Assembly: GCF_004379255.2 (NCBI RefSeq)
Contig: NC_056041.1
Span: 14,539,559-14,603,558 of the forward strand
Reading direction: 5' to 3'
Length of the DNA: 64,000 bases
DNA from: Salvia splendens
Lineage: Eukaryota; Streptophyta; Magnoliopsida; Lamiales; Lamiaceae
A program made the position numbers and the translations under genes. The notes under the pieces were generated by a model. The model was not told the DNA's origin, did not search any database, and saw nothing but the letters and a program-made list of their open reading frames with translations. This document shows, piece after piece, positions 1 through 12,068 of this stretch; position 1 is the first letter of the stretch, and the number at the start of each line of letters is the position of its first letter.

Positions 1-415
1 CTATTTTCTAAGTGAAACAACACGGTACCCATACGAGGCACCAAATCACACTATGAAAAACACGCAAATTACCAACGGCAAGATCCGTTGGTAAAATCAA
101 CTTATCCGACTTATGTGTGAGTCTTGTGACGTAATTGATACTATGTTTTAAATGTTTAAATATAATTAGTATTCCACTAAAAATAAAATCAATACATCTT
201 GGGACGTATACGGTTACTAATTTGAGAATATGACGTATATTGTTAATAATAATACTATATAATTATAACATTTTTCTTGTACTTCTCGAGATTTATAGGT
301 GAGAGTAAGACTGGAACGAATAACATGGAAAATAAGGAAACGTGTTACATAATGTTTTACGACGTTAATTAATGTAATATAGTTTAGCTTGAGAACTTCA
401 ATTTGAGTTTTAATT
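1..415. other. AT-rich spacer, nothing recognised
   Basis: No convincing gene or complete repeat is visible. The short open frames on the minus strand here are AT-rich and lack family motifs. The stretch ends at the left target duplication of the neighbouring solo LTR. Confidence 0.5.
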
Positions 416-606
416 GTATAGGTGACATTCGTGACCCAAATCATACATTATATGGCATAATTACATATTTTATTATATATTAGTTATGCAAATGTGTATG
501 TGTGCTTAATACTAAGTGTCTTGTGCATGAAAAATGTGTCCATGGGATTTATAATAATATGTAGTGAGAATATGGAAAGAAAAGAAAGTAACTCTTTGTA
601 TTAGTT

Positions 607-702
607 TAGCTTCTGAGGTAAGCTTCGTATTTAGCTTCTGAGGTAAGCTTCGTATTTAGCTTCTGAGGTAAGCTTCGGTTTAGCTTTTGAAGTAAGCTTC
701 GT
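607..702 (+). repeat. 25-bp tandem repeat, 4 copies, upstream of LTR TATA box
   Basis: TAGCTTCTGAGGTAAGCTTC recurs at 607, 632, 657 and 681, the last copy diverged. It sits directly upstream of the LTR TATA box, the position of an enhancer repeat in the U3 part of an LTR. Confidence 0.85.
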
Positions 703-716
703 CATATATATATAAA
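703..716 (+). promoter_or_regulatory. LTR TATA box
   Basis: A CATATATATATAAAGG tract follows the 25-bp enhancer-like repeats and precedes a purine-rich leader (730-770). This fits the U3/R junction of the solo LTR. Confidence 0.55.
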
Positions 717-1170
717 GGAGTTGAAAGAGGTTAAAAAAAAGGGAAGAAGGGGGAAAAAGAGAGAGAAATTCTACACTTATGAATTTTTTAGAGGATCAAG
801 GAACGTAGATCGGGAATCAAGAGCTAGTGTTCGACCAGGTTATCTATCCTAATCAGGTGTGTATATATCACACTTTTAGTTTTACATGTGTTATGTGGTT
901 GATTGTTATATGTTGAATTGGAGTGAATTATGTGATTATATGGTGTGAAGTTGATATGATTATGAATTATTTGATATTGATGGTCGAATATGATATGAAT
1001 ATTTGATTGCTGAAATGGACATGTTTGTTTAGATATATTGGATAATTTGATGGAATATGGTATGAATATGTTATTGGTGCAAATGATATGGTTATGATAC
1101 TTATGATGTGAATCATTGGATTGAAAAGGATCTGTGACGGTTTTGCCCTGGATCTGAAATTACAGTGGAT

Positions 1171-1385
1171 ATATTGGGACCTTCGGGTCAACATATTGGG
1201 ACCTTCGGGTCAAATCATAGTGGGACCTTCGGGTCAATCATATTGGGACCTTCGGGTCAAACATATTGGGACCTTCGGGTCAATCATATTGGGACCTTCG
1301 GGTCAAACATATTGGGACCTTCGGGTCATATTACAGTGGGACCTTCGGGTCAAATCATAATGGGACCTACGGGTCAATTATATTG
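1171..1385 (+). repeat. Tandem array of nine GGGACC-TTCG-GGTCA units
   Basis: GGGACCTTCGGGTCA recurs nine times at 22-25-bp spacing, starting at 1176; the ninth copy reads CTACGG. Read as RNA in the LTR sense direction, each unit folds as GACC-UUCG-GGUC, a short stem with a UNCG tetraloop; the variant keeps UNCG (UACG). It lies about 460 bp downstream of the LTR TATA box, so it would be in the R/U5 transcript. Confidence 0.9.
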
Positions 1386-1977
1386 GAAATCCCGGGCAGA
1401 TACCAGGCTTGACTGTCACGGAATAATAAATTGATCAGAGAGGCATATGCATATGAATATGAAATGGTTTGTTTTTAAAGTATGATATGTATTGTTTCTG
1501 ATTATATGTTTTGATAAAAGAGTATGCTTGATATTGTATCATGTGAGATTAAAGTGTTATCAGGTTTGGCGGCTGACGCATATTGACAACTTTCTCCTCC
1601 TCATCAGTTTCGCATGTAGATAAATGTATAGTATATAGAGTTGTGAGAGGGTTCCACTACTTTACAGAATGTTTTGAAATATGTGCTGGATGAATGTTGA
1701 ATTTTAGAATTATATAATATGTGTGTTCTATGAATTAGACACGTGTATCGATTGCTTTTATGATAAGAAATTTATTTATAGTAAGTGCATACATCAGAGG
1801 GGTTGAGGTGTCACAGTATACGAAACCGTGTGTTGTTCATGTGTGTTAGCTTATGAGTGGTAATAGTACTCGTCCCATAAAAGATGGCATAATTGGATAT
1901 TGGCACGGGATTTTAAGATACGTTGTTTTATGTATTAAGTGGAAAGAGAAAATAATATATTTATATTCATGTGTGAG

Positions 1978-2728
1978 TAGGGGTGGCAAAATGGGTAGCG
2001 GGTAATGGGTAATTCCCATCTCGACCCGATATCCGCCGGGTATCGGGTATCCGCTATCTGATGTTAACGGGAAATGGGGCAGGATCGGGTACTGTATTTT
2101 AGAGTTTTACGGGTAGCGCGCGGGTATACCCGCTACCTGCGCAGGTATACCCGTTAGTCTCAATAATACTCGTCTTTTAATACTTTATAGAATCTAAGCG
2201 TTCTAAAAAAATTTGAAATATTTTTATAAATACAATTAAAAACTCATTGGAACTATTTATTCAAACTTCAAAGCTTACCATCAAAGATTTAAAATTAATA
2301 CAGTAAATAATGGAAGATTGCTATTAGGTTTTAAAATTTTCTATTTTAACTAATTAGCATAACTAATATTTAATTCCCCATAAATTTTTTCTCTTATAAA
2401 ACTCCTCTAACCTCTCTTCAATTTTATTCCAGCCCTTTTACGATCTTCTACCCGCTGCCTCCCGCATCTGCCGCCGTAGGCCTACACCTCCAGTCACCAG
2501 AGTTTAGGTGGAGGCATGTAGTGAATTGGAGTGAGTGAAGCACTTTCTGCTCGATTAAAGTTAGAAGCACCAGTTTCGGGTCGGGTACGGGAAACCCAAC
2601 ACAGGTATCGGGTAATCCCGTTATGTTGCGGGACGGGTATTGGGATAGCAAATTTAGCTGAAATCGGGTACTGGTACCCAACTTGTCGGGTGCGGTTACC
2701 CACGGGTAACCCGTTTTGCCCACCCCTA
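1978..2728. mobile_element. Non-autonomous hAT element (MITE), 8-bp TSD
   Basis: The terminal inverted repeats TAGGGGTGGCAAAATGGG and (reverse complement of the right end) TAGGGGTGGGCAAAACGGG match closely. They are flanked by a perfect 8-bp duplication TGTGTGAG (1970-1977 and 2729-2736), the hAT target size. The GGGTAT/ATACCC-rich interior is internally palindromic and has no transposase. Confidence 0.9.
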
Positions 2729-3021
2729 TGTGTGAGAAAACTTTTTCCAAAAAAGGAAATGTGACATCTTTTATGGGACAAATTAAAAAAGGAAAATGTG
2801 ACATCTATTATGGGACAGAGTGAGTACATTGTTTCATTGTTCGCATTTGTTTTCATAATTTTTTCATTGTATGCATTTGTTTTCTTAATTTTTGGCTTAT
2901 TTTTACTTTCATTTATTTGCAGTTTGCACACTGCTGATTTGATAATATCTTCCGGAATATGCAACATTGAACCATGCATAATCGTTATATTTGATTCTGA
3001 CCGGAATAATTATTAGAAGTA

Positions 3022-3278
3022 CACCCTCCGTTCGTCAATAAATATCTCATTTTTCCTTTTTCGTCCGCCCGCATATAAATGTCACATTTCACTTTTACTA
3101 TATTTGCATGAACCCTATATTCCACTAACTCATTTCACTAACATTTTATTATACAATCAGAGTATAAAAGTAGGCTCCACATTGCACTTACTTTTCCACC
3201 TACTCTACTCTATAAAGCTAAACAATTTCTTAAAACTCGTACCGATCAGATATGAGACATTTAATCATGCACAGAGAG
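3022..3278. mobile_element. Stowaway-like MITE
   Basis: The left end reads TACACCCTCCGTTCG and the right end CAGAGAGTA, forming imperfect inverted repeats of the CTCCCTCCGT class with TA at both borders. About 257 bp, AT-rich and non-coding. Confidence 0.6.
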
Positions 3279-3289
3279 TACTTGTATGA

Positions 3290-4240
3290 TAGTGGAATTT
3301 TGGGTCCACTTAAAATGTTTAATTTATAATTTTCTGATTTTAGTTTTTTTGTATCACTATTTTTTATTCCAAATTATATATCCAACAATTAAAGATTTAA
3401 AGTAAACAAACCACGCTAATTGCAGTCACAATCACAATATGAAGATTTAAACACCAAGAATAGAACTAGCTCAAGTCAATACACATTGCAAAATCTACAC
3501 TTTAATTCAAACCCGATGTGAATCGATTTCAAAAAACAAGATTAATGAATCAAATCTAGCACCGAACTTAAATCAAAGATCAAAAACCGCAGAGAGACCA
3601 CAAGATCAGATTTTTCAAGAACAAAATTTTATGAAATTAATACTCCAATACAACAATGTTTTGGACCATAGTCCAAATCAGACACACAACCAGTCGAAAA
3701 AACCTTAATTACACTTAATACAACAATTAATTTCAAGAAGAGAAAGAGGAATAGGGTTCGTTGAGAGAGAGAGATATAAGGGACAATGTTTTGGACTGTA
3801 TTCCATTTCAGAGAGAGAAGGAGACGACCGATTCGGGTTTGATATGGGATGGTGGAGGCGGTGGGCGATGTGGAGACGGTGAAGGCGGCGTGGTAGAGGC
3901 AGCGTTGTGTAGGCGACAGACAATAAGGAGGCGATGGCGGCGGCACGGTGGAGGCAGTGTGGTGGAAGCGATGGCGGCGGCGGGGGATTAGGTTTCCCGA
4001 GAGAGAATGAGAGAGTGAGAAAGAGAGAGAATGGGAATTCTCGCAAATGAGGGTAGAGAATGGGGTTGGGGTGGAAATTAGGGAATCAGTTTGTGGGGTT
4101 TTTTAATGGCATTTTTTAAATTTAAGTGAATAAGTAGGGTAATTAGATTGTCCAAATATGGTAAGTAGAACCGAGACTCCTATTCCCGGACGTCCCAAAA
4201 CGGAAAAACGGGACTCTTATTACTGGACGGAGGGAGTAAT
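3290..4240. other. Spacer with purine-rich minus-strand ORFs and one MITE end
   Basis: GGC/GAG-rich sequence at 3,750-4,050 gives overlapping minus-strand open frames with no recognisable domain, and I do not call them genes. A Stowaway-type end, GGACGGAGGGAGTA, closes at 4,235, but its left partner could not be placed. Confidence 0.4.
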
Positions 4241-4470
4241 TGTTTTCGACAAATCGTTATGTCTTGAAATCGCCTAAGAATAGTCTCATACTGATTTTTT
4301 TGAAATTTTTTTTCTCAACATATACAACTAATACTATATTATTTGTTCATTCATCTCTCAATATCTTTCACAAATATGTCTTAAGTTTCACTTACTAATA
4401 TTTATTAACTACAACTTGCATAATAATTTTTTTATATACTACTAATTTTAATTCTATCAAACCACCAAGT

Positions 4471-4604
4471 GATCTGAATCTAAGTACCAATTAAATTAGG
4501 AGGTATTGGGGCAAACAAAATTTATAAAAAACATAAGGATCTGAATCTAAGTACCAAGTAAATTAGGAGGTATTGGGGCAAACAAAATTTATAAAAAACA
4601 TAAG
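4471..4604. repeat. 67-bp tandem duplication
   Basis: The block starting GATCTGAATCTAAGTACCAA at 4471 repeats at 4538 with a single visible change near position 20 of the unit. It is a recent local duplication in non-coding DNA. Confidence 0.85.
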
Positions 4605-5166
4605 ACGTATTGCACACAATTAATGCACTTAAGATTATTTTATTTGATAACATTATAAATTTTTACATACCCATCAAATTCTTATCTGAATCGGCTAATT
4701 ATGTCAAGGGCATCATCTTCTCCAACAATTTATCAATTTCGCAGAATCAGCAGCGACGGCGGCGAATTCCCTGGAGACTGGACTAGACGGTTGGAGTGAG
4801 GGCTTGATCTGGGGTCGGGGTCCGGTGGCGCGGGGGCTTGGCCCTACGTAGTTCCGTCGCTGATAGTTTGCATATATTCTATCTTATGTTGGCTTAATAT
4901 TAACCCCTTTAACTTTCCAATTGTGATTCGTTATTTAACTTCTACGTATGGCCAAAAATCATGATCTGTAATAATCCTCAAATGTCACAAAAAACAATAG
5001 AGTTTAACTAAAAAACACATACACAAAGCTGATTACACCAAAATCATGATCGGTAATAAAAGATTACAACACCTCAAACTTTGATAATATTTTTCAATCT
5101 CAAGACTTACGCTTGCTTATACAATCCACACACTCAATCTATATATGGCAAATATGTTTCATACTA

Positions 5167-5433
5167 CTCTCCCCGTCCTATTAAAATATGTGCATTTTCC
5201 ATTTTCATCCGTCCTACTAAAATATATGCATTCCATTTTTAAAAAGTTATATCAATTTAATAACGTAGGTTCTACTATCCACTAACGTTACTTTAACTAT
5301 CATTCTCCTCATCTCTCTTACTTTACCTTACTATTCTCCCAATCACTCTTACTTTACCAATTTTTTCTTAATTCCCGTTCTTTCTCATCCGCTCATATTT
5401 TTATGGGACGATGTTTTTATGGGACGGAGGGAG
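5167..5433. mobile_element. Stowaway MITE
   Basis: Left end CTCTCCCCGTCCTATTAAAA and right end GGGACGGAGGGAG are inverted repeats of the Stowaway type with TA borders. Subterminal TATGCATT motifs recur. No coding content. Confidence 0.75.
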
Positions 5434-5444
5434 TTATTTATTAG

Positions 5445-5515
5445 GTGAATTGAACGAGAGCGGGTCCTATGTTTGATTCCACGCTGTTGTGGTGATGAGA
5501 TCAATCAATTTCATA
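5445..5515 (+). repeat. Possible SINE head with tRNA-like B box
   Basis: GTTTGATTCCAC at about 5,471-5,482 resembles the RNA polymerase III B box (GGTTCGANTCC) and sits in a tRNA-like setting after GAGAGCGGGTCC. No clear A box or 3' tail is visible, so this is at best a fragment. Confidence 0.25.
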
Positions 5516-6080
5516 TCAATTTGCAATATATAAGTCCCCCATGTCATGAAATATATAGAATATGTTCTAAATAAGTTACCAATCTAGAAACAATTTAGTA
5601 TATAAACAACAGTAAAAAAATCACAGAATAAGCATTCTACCAAAACTTAAAACAAAATCAAAAAAATATAAACAAACGAGCAACGCACATCAACGTGTTA
5701 TCATTAATCATCCCTTCACCAAAAAAGCAAAGTTGATTTCGTCAATTTACTGTAACATTAATATATGCCTAAGACCAAGATTGATATCGTTACTAATCCA
5801 AATATATAGGCCTCTGTCAAATTTTCTATTTTAGAGTATGACTTTGTCACCACCCAAACAAGGTTTGTCATCCCCCGGTCTAAATATTACACCTCTTTAT
5901 CTAGATCAGGATTCCAAAAATCACTCCCTTCATAGTTGAATGTACTCCCTCCATCCACAAACAGGAGTCATGTTTTTCTATTTAGTCCGTCCGCGAATAA
6001 TAGTCCAGATTCACTTTTACCCAAGGGCGGATCCAGAAAAAATTGCCAGTAAGGGCTCCACTGTATATTTTTTCATAGTT

Positions 6081-6099
6081 ATATATATATATATATATA
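6081..6099. repeat. (TA)n tract, left border of MULE insertion
   Basis: AT dinucleotide tract within the hAT left arm, directly abutting the left MULE end. Matching (TA)n tracts lie at 20,579-20,594 and 21,365-21,398, so both MULE-type elements sit in one microsatellite. Confidence 0.8.
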
Positions 6100-6424
6100 G
6101 GGTCCTATTAGGTTGAGATTATTTACCTAAATTGAGAAATGAGATGCAATATCAGCCACTAATCCACAAGATTAACTAAATGTCAACAGCTATCACATTA
6201 TGTCAACACGGGGGTATACCTGTCATTTCATTAATCAAATGGTGGAAAAAATAAAATTATATTTCAAATCATTTTCCAAAACTCTCTAAAACACTCGGTG
6301 AAATATTTTCTGTACAAACACAAATTTGCTGAACTTCCTTCAAACATACATTTCTACAATGACGATTGAAGACGAAATTCGAAGAAAATCGGTTGAAGAG
6401 CCGATCGAAGAAAATCGGCGTTCC

Positions 6425-6535
6425 ACATCAGCGGTGGTTCCGCCTTCATCAGCGGTTGTTCCGACTTCTTCCGCTGTGGTTCCGACTTCTTCCGCGGTGG
6501 TTCCGACTTCTTCCGCCGTGGTTCCGACTTCTTCA
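6425..6535 (+). repeat. 21-bp repeat encoding a SAVVPTS heptapeptide
   Basis: GTGGTTCCGACTTCTTCCGC is repeated about five times in the first coding exon of ULP copy 1 and encodes SAVVPTS units. The corresponding exon of copy 2 (12,142-12,170) has only one unit, so the repeat expanded or contracted after the duplication. Confidence 0.85.
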
Positions 6536-9500
6536 GGTTCAGCAATTGATTCAAATTTGAAATATATTGCTTCGATTTTAGTTTATTAAATTAAATCTGG
6601 ATTTGTTTTCTTATGAATTTGATTTGTGCCGATTTTTTTTGTTGATTAGCCATGGTAAAATCGAAATTGGAAGCATCACCTACCAATTAAGGATTTGGTT
6701 AAATTCTTAAGATTATTGACATTTCATACAATAGCTACTGACATAGCTATAATAACAGTATATGCTTGTTTGAATAGCTGTTAGGATGACTGTAGATTGA
6801 ACCAGAAAGAGTTATTGATATAGATTTATTGTGTTTCATTTCATACAATAGCTATTGACATAGCTATAAAACAGAGTATATGCTTATTTGAACAGAGTAT
6901 ATGATTTGTTTAACATGGCTATTGACATAGATTTATTAACATAGTATACATAATGCTCGAACTTATTATTGATATAGATTAATTGTGATTCATTTTAAAC
7001 CAGAAAACAGAAAAATATCAAAGCGAAAAAGGAGTACCTCGGTATCACAGAAAGAGTTAATGAATGTTGAGAAAAAACTAAAGAAAAGTATAGAGAATGA
7101 AAAACAGAGTCAGAATGCTGAAAATGTATCTCAAAGGCTTCTAGTGAAAAGGAAGCCTTTGTTTTTTGTTGATGCAATAAGCCAATTGAATGACACACAG
7201 ATTAATTCTGTGAAAGAGATTGGTTTTGAGAGTGTCTTGCATTACAGAATTGAATACATTCCTAGTAGATTAGCATTTTCTTTGTTGAAGAGATTTGATG
7301 AAGAAAAGTGTAAGATAAAGCTTTATAATGGGAAAAAAATTCATATCACGGAAGAGGATGTGGAGCTTGTGTATGGATTTCCAAGAGGTAACATTACTTA
7401 CTGTAGAGAGAAGTGGAAAAGTAATGCACCTTTCATGAGGGAGTTAGCAGAACAATGTGATATGAAACCAGGAAATGTGAACCATAAAGCTGTTGAACAA
7501 CTTATGTTAGCAGATAAGGAAGGAGGACCACAGTTCAAGAGATTGTTCTTGGTCCTATTAGAATCCGCATTGATTGAACCTTCAACATGTGGAATGATAA
7601 AAACTAAGATTGGAGAGATAATTGATGACTTGGATAACGTAAGAAATATCAATTGGTGTTCGTATACAATCTTTGTGCTCAAGTTTGCTATGGGAAATTG
7701 GTCGAAGACAGAGAAGAACGCCTTTGCAGGACCACTTCCCTTTCTCATGGTATGTTTTACATTTTGCATTACATTACTTATTGAAATGACTTGTATGTGT
7801 AGTTGATATAGCTTGTAATATAGTTGACATTAGTTATTTAAGGGGCTTGTGTATTCAGTTGACACTACACACCAGTAATTGACATGAATTTTTTAACATA
7901 TGCAGCTCTATTACTTAGACAGAGTTACACAAGACACGCGTCTTGTTCCTCGCACATTTCCATTAATGAAAGGATGGAAAAGTGAGCATCTACAGGCTAG
8001 AGAAGATAGAGAGACCAGTGAAGGAGTTTTTGGTTTAGGACGTATAAAGAAGAGATATGTCCGTACTCTGGAGCAGGAGGAGGAGAAGAAGCAGGAGGAT
8101 GAGGAGGAGGAGCAGATCCCTCAACAACAGATTCCTGATGACTGTGCGGTTGGGTCTTCCTTGAACCTACTCCCAAAAGATTACATACAGGAGGAGCAGC
8201 AGCAAGGGAATGAAGAAAAAAGTCTTGATGTAAATGAAAGTGGAGTTGGATCTTCTTCTCAGAACATACTACCATCACATATGGTGGCCAATTTAGTAAA
8301 ATACATCAAGCAGATAAATGATGGCAGGACCAACCTTGTGAGAGTCCTCAAAGAAGTTTCGTCACAGATCAAGAATAATGATTTATTCGGATTTATTTGT
8401 GATATTGCTAGAAGTGCAATTGGAAGCCAAAAGTCTCCAGTTGCCTCTGTGAGTGACACTTTTCTCCATTTGTCACAGTCATATAATATAGACAACGATG
8501 TTGCTGTTGATAACTGGAAAGCTTTGTTTGATTCAATACGGAATGCTGAAAATGCAAACGAAACAATTGAAGACTTGAATGAATTTCCAACTTTTCTTTG
8601 ATAAAGTAAGTACATAAATAACCTATAATTATATTAATACATCATTTTGTTGATATATGTTTCTCTTAGTTGACATTGAATTATTCTTATAGTTTAGAAA
8701 GTAACATTCTTGAACTAATTTTTGAATAGGCTATAGAACAAAGAAACAAAGATAACTTACCTACCTCACCAGTTGGTGATCCTGAAGAGGTCAGACAGAC
8801 TGTTGAAGAAGACGAACAAAGAAAGGAGAACATGATTTGTGATGACGATAACGAATCAGACTCTCCTATCTCGACAGCCGTACTAGGATCTCCACGGACA
8901 GCATCCCTATCTATCCAACAACAAGAAGTCAATGCTTCAGAGCATGACAACACACTGGCATCACTAATAGGATCTGAGAACAGCGGAAATGAGTTGGAAA
9001 TTCAAGAAGAAGTTGAAGCTGATAGAGAGTTAACAACACAAGATGCCTTGCATATATTATCAAAAGTATGTGGTGACTATGAAATCAGCAACAATGAAGA
9101 AGCAATCAAGGCCACAAACACCATTGTTGATATCATAAATGAGCAGGTACAATTTACAATGATTAACTTAAACTCTAGAAGCTTTGTATATAAATTTTAT
9201 AGATTTAATATAAATTATTGACATTGTGGATATCGTAGTTGACATAGATAAATATATAATTAACATGGTATAGCATGGAGTCTCAGTAGAAAATACAAAT
9301 TGTATATATGGAGTTTCAGGAAGACAGGGAGGATACAGCTGCATGCTCAATTGTTGAGTATATGATGCAAGAGGGTATTGAAACAATGGATGACACACCT
9401 CCTGAATGTAACGTGCAAAAACAAGGATATAGAGGGAAAGAGACGATGCATGAGGAAAAAGAAAAAACTTCTGAAAACGCAGAGAGAAGAATGACTGTCT

Positions 9501-9539
9501 ACCAGGTAAAATAAGTAAAATTAACCTTATTACTTTTTT

Positions 9540-9740
9540 AAAAATGACTGAATTGTTGTTGACATTGCTTGTAATAGTTGTTAAAATGGCTTGTATGTGT
9601 AGTTGACAAAGCATGTAGAGTAGTTGACATAACTTTTATGTGCAGTTGACAACATATGTATCGTAGTTGACATAATTATATTAGTTATTGATATGGTTAG
9701 TATAATATAGTTGACATGATTTGTTATTGTAAGTAACATT
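9540..9740 (+). repeat. TTGACAT-rich intron block, ULP copy 1
   Basis: GTTGACA with short spacers such as TGTGTAG recurs at roughly 20-30-bp intervals in the intron before exon 9756. All copies read TTGACA in the sense direction of the ULP gene. Confidence 0.75.
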
Positions 9741-11254
9741 AAATTCACTGACAGCAGAACCCTGTTCCATTCTCTGAGATTCCACTGGCTGAAGCTAGAG
9801 AGAGACGGACTCATGCTGAAATGCGTCCCAGCCCAGTGCTACGCTCACCATTTGAAATACGAGCTGTGCACATGAAACCAACCCTGAACCTGGATGAAAG
9901 AGATATCTACCACTACATAGTAGAAACTGAAGGAACAAATGAGTATGTGTAATTTAATTCTTTGAATCACTTTTAAATTTCTATGCAGTTGACATAATTT
10001 ATGAATGATGTTTAAATGTTGTCTGCATGATTTCATTTCAGTGATACATGTGCTTACACTAATGGCTTTGTTTGGGCAAGCAAAGGAGTGTTTTCATCTC
10101 TGAAACCTCATACAGAAATCAGTATAGGTGTAATTGATGTATGGGCAACATACCTGAACTTCAGAGAAAATGAAAGGGCAGTAACGTCACCTCCACGGTT
10201 GTTTCTAACAACATCCCCATGTGTGAGTAATCTAAACTTATATGAAAACTATTTGAATGACATATTTCACTCACAAAAAATGTTCAATGCAGTATTTGAA
10301 TATAACAAATCGGGAGCCTCATTGGAATACATTACAATCCAAGAACAACTTTATGTCACGAATTGATCAAGAGACTAGTAGAATACAAGATTTTGATTGG
10401 AGAAAAGTTGATTTGGTAACAAATTTAAATTTGTATAGAGATCTCACAGTGTCAACAACATAAATTTGGACATGTGTTGTCAAATTCTTTTCTCTAATAT
10501 TTTATGTCATGCTATACAGGTCTTCTTCCCAGTTTTTACAAGTGGCTATTACTACCTCGTGGTATTTTGGATGAAGATGAACAAAATTGAGATAATAGAT
10601 AGTGTCAAACCACCTAAACCCAAGGATCCATTGTAAAAGTATAGCCTTCATGTTGGAATACTGGTATGTTTTTTTCAATAAAATTGACATTAAATTTACA
10701 TTTTGTTGACATAATTTATGCATCTTGTCGAAATACTGTGTATAAACAGTTTAGTTTAATTTTTTTATATATTTGCAGAAAGATATGTTTGAGGCATACT
10801 TCAAAGAGAAGAACATATCAGAGCTATCACAAAATATAAAGAAATCTCCATACAAAGTTGTTCCTTTAGATTGGGCCACAAGCACCAATAAAGAAGACAG
10901 TGGTATATATTTGATGAGACACATGGAAACTTACTTTGGCAGAAAGGAAAAGGAATGGAATATTGGCTTTTCTCAACGTGGCACAAAGATTCTACAGATA
11001 CTCAGAGGTAGATATTGCGAAGCGATGCTTACATCAAGGAGCAACAAGAAGTATATGGATATGGTACGCGTCGCTGATGACTGGATGATAGCAAACAAGC
11101 ACAGATTGCCTGAGTTACAGAACAAGTTCAAGGAATGGTTTAGCTGTAGAAGCAAGAAGTAAACAACTGTTTTATTCTGATTTTGAACAAAAAGTGGTTT
11201 GGATATTTGATCTTATCATGTTTTTTAGATGAATATTGGCTTTTGAACAATATG

Positions 11255-11570
11255 TTTTTTAAATGTCAACAACTATTTTTTCTTATCAAATGTCAACAAC
11301 TAGAATTAAATGTTAACAGCTTAATTTTCTTATTAAATGTCAACAACTATTTTTTCTTATAAAATGTGAACATCTATTTTTCTTATTAAATGTCAACAAG
11401 AAGTATACAACTATTTTTTTTTTATTTTTTTAGTTTGACACAAGTTCTTGCATCATTATAATACAATACATGTCAATAGCTTGAATATAAAATGTCAATA
11501 ACTTATAACAAAAATGTCAACAGCTTGTCAATAGCCATCATATAAATTGACAACAACTCAAAAACAAATC
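11255..11570. repeat. TGTCAAC-rich block downstream of ULP copy 1
   Basis: AATGTCAACAACTA units recur at 20-40-bp spacing after the stop codon of copy 1. The motif is the reverse complement of the intronic TTGACAT. Confidence 0.75.
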
Positions 11571-11589
11571 TTTTAATTAAAAAAAACAA

Positions 11590-12068
11590 AAAATATTTTC
11601 CTTCCTTCCTCAAAAACAAAGTTAATCAGAGTTGTCCCGCCTCGAAATAAAGAATTCGACCGTCACTTCTCTTTCTCTCATTCTCTCGCTTTACCATCAA
11701 AACATCTCTCCAAATTTACTACTCCTTGGGAATTTAGGCGCAGCAAAAGTTGGTGGCGATGAATCGGGGAAACGATCCCAATCCGTTCGACGAGGAAGAA
11801 CCTGAAGTCAATCCATTTTCGGTACCCGCATTTCTAAATTATTCGGATCTGCCTAAATATAGCATTACATTCGTCAATTTCTCTTCAATGCTGCTTATTT
11901 CTAGTGCTTGTGGACGTTTGTGATTATTTGGTTCAGATCCGAGGCCGTTTGGTTAAATTTGACGTTGGGTTTCCAATTGAATTAAATTGGAGGAGTGACT
12001 CTATATAAAATAATGAATGTTGTTTTTGTTATCATTTTTCTAATCAACGGTTGCATAAATCGATTTAG
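11590..12068 (+). other. Captured 5' end of a SCAMP gene
   Basis: A CT-rich leader (about 11,640-11,758), an exon from ATG 11759 to 11821 and a following intron starting GTACCC look like the 5' end of an ordinary host gene, unlike the TTGACA-rich MULE sequence around it. The 21-residue exon has two NPF motifs in an acidic context (NPFDEEE then NPFS), the signature start of plant secretory carrier-associated membrane proteins, where NPF binds EH-domain endocytic adaptors. No further SCAMP exon is present. The segment sits between ULP copy 1 and the body of copy 2. The exact right boundary of the capture lies in the intron or at the acceptor near 12,068. Confidence 0.65.

Larger units (their letters stand above)
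421..1815 (+). mobile_element. Solo LTR, probably Ty3/gypsy type, with 5-bp TSD
   Basis: The 1,395-bp segment is bounded by a perfect direct repeat GTATA (416-420 and 1816-1820). Its ends are near-inverted: GGTGAC at the left (one change from TGTGAC) and GTCACA at the right, as expected for an LTR whose ends are TG...CA with extended inverted bases. A TATA box lies at about 708-715 and two tandem-repeat arrays lie inside. No primer-binding site, polypurine tract or gag/pol follows, so it is a solo LTR left by LTR-LTR recombination. The Ty3/gypsy assignment rests only on length and end sequence. Orientation is taken from the TATA box. Confidence 0.8.
6359..11162 (+). pseudogene. ULP1-like (C48) protease gene, copy 1, inactivated
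   Basis: This is the paralogue of the intact copy at 11,759-16,358 with largely the same exon layout: first exon from ATG 6359, then 7011-7749, 7906-8605, 8730-9147, about 9318-9506, 9756-9941, 10042-10220, a short exon near 10,277-10,415, then about 10,520-10,664 and 10,779-11,162. A 14-bp deletion near 8,590 brings a TGA into frame at 8599. A TAA stands in the His/Asp exon near 10,635 where the other copy has a Glu codon. The catalytic Cys is Ser (EDSG for KDCG) and the catalytic His is Tyr (GYYY for FHYY). It therefore lost both the reading frame and the active site. The Asp-containing EIID motif remains. Confidence 0.8.

Noticed and set aside
1121..1434. ORFs through the GGACCTTCGGGTCA array
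   Set aside because: The repeat has no stop in two frames, so the frames are open by composition; the RNA hairpin reading is more economical.
2448..2979. Overlapping ORFs around 2.5-3.0 kb
   Set aside because: They run through the palindromic GGGTAT-rich interior of the hAT MITE and across its border; no protein family resemblance.
3629..4046. Minus-strand Pro/Ser-rich ORFs
   Set aside because: Products of GGC/GAG-rich low-complexity DNA; two frames are open at once, with no motifs.
9168..9814. Minus-strand ORFs rich in Ile/Met/Ser/Thr
   Set aside because: Antisense reading of the TTGACAT-rich introns (VNYT/HVNYT-like peptides), not genes.
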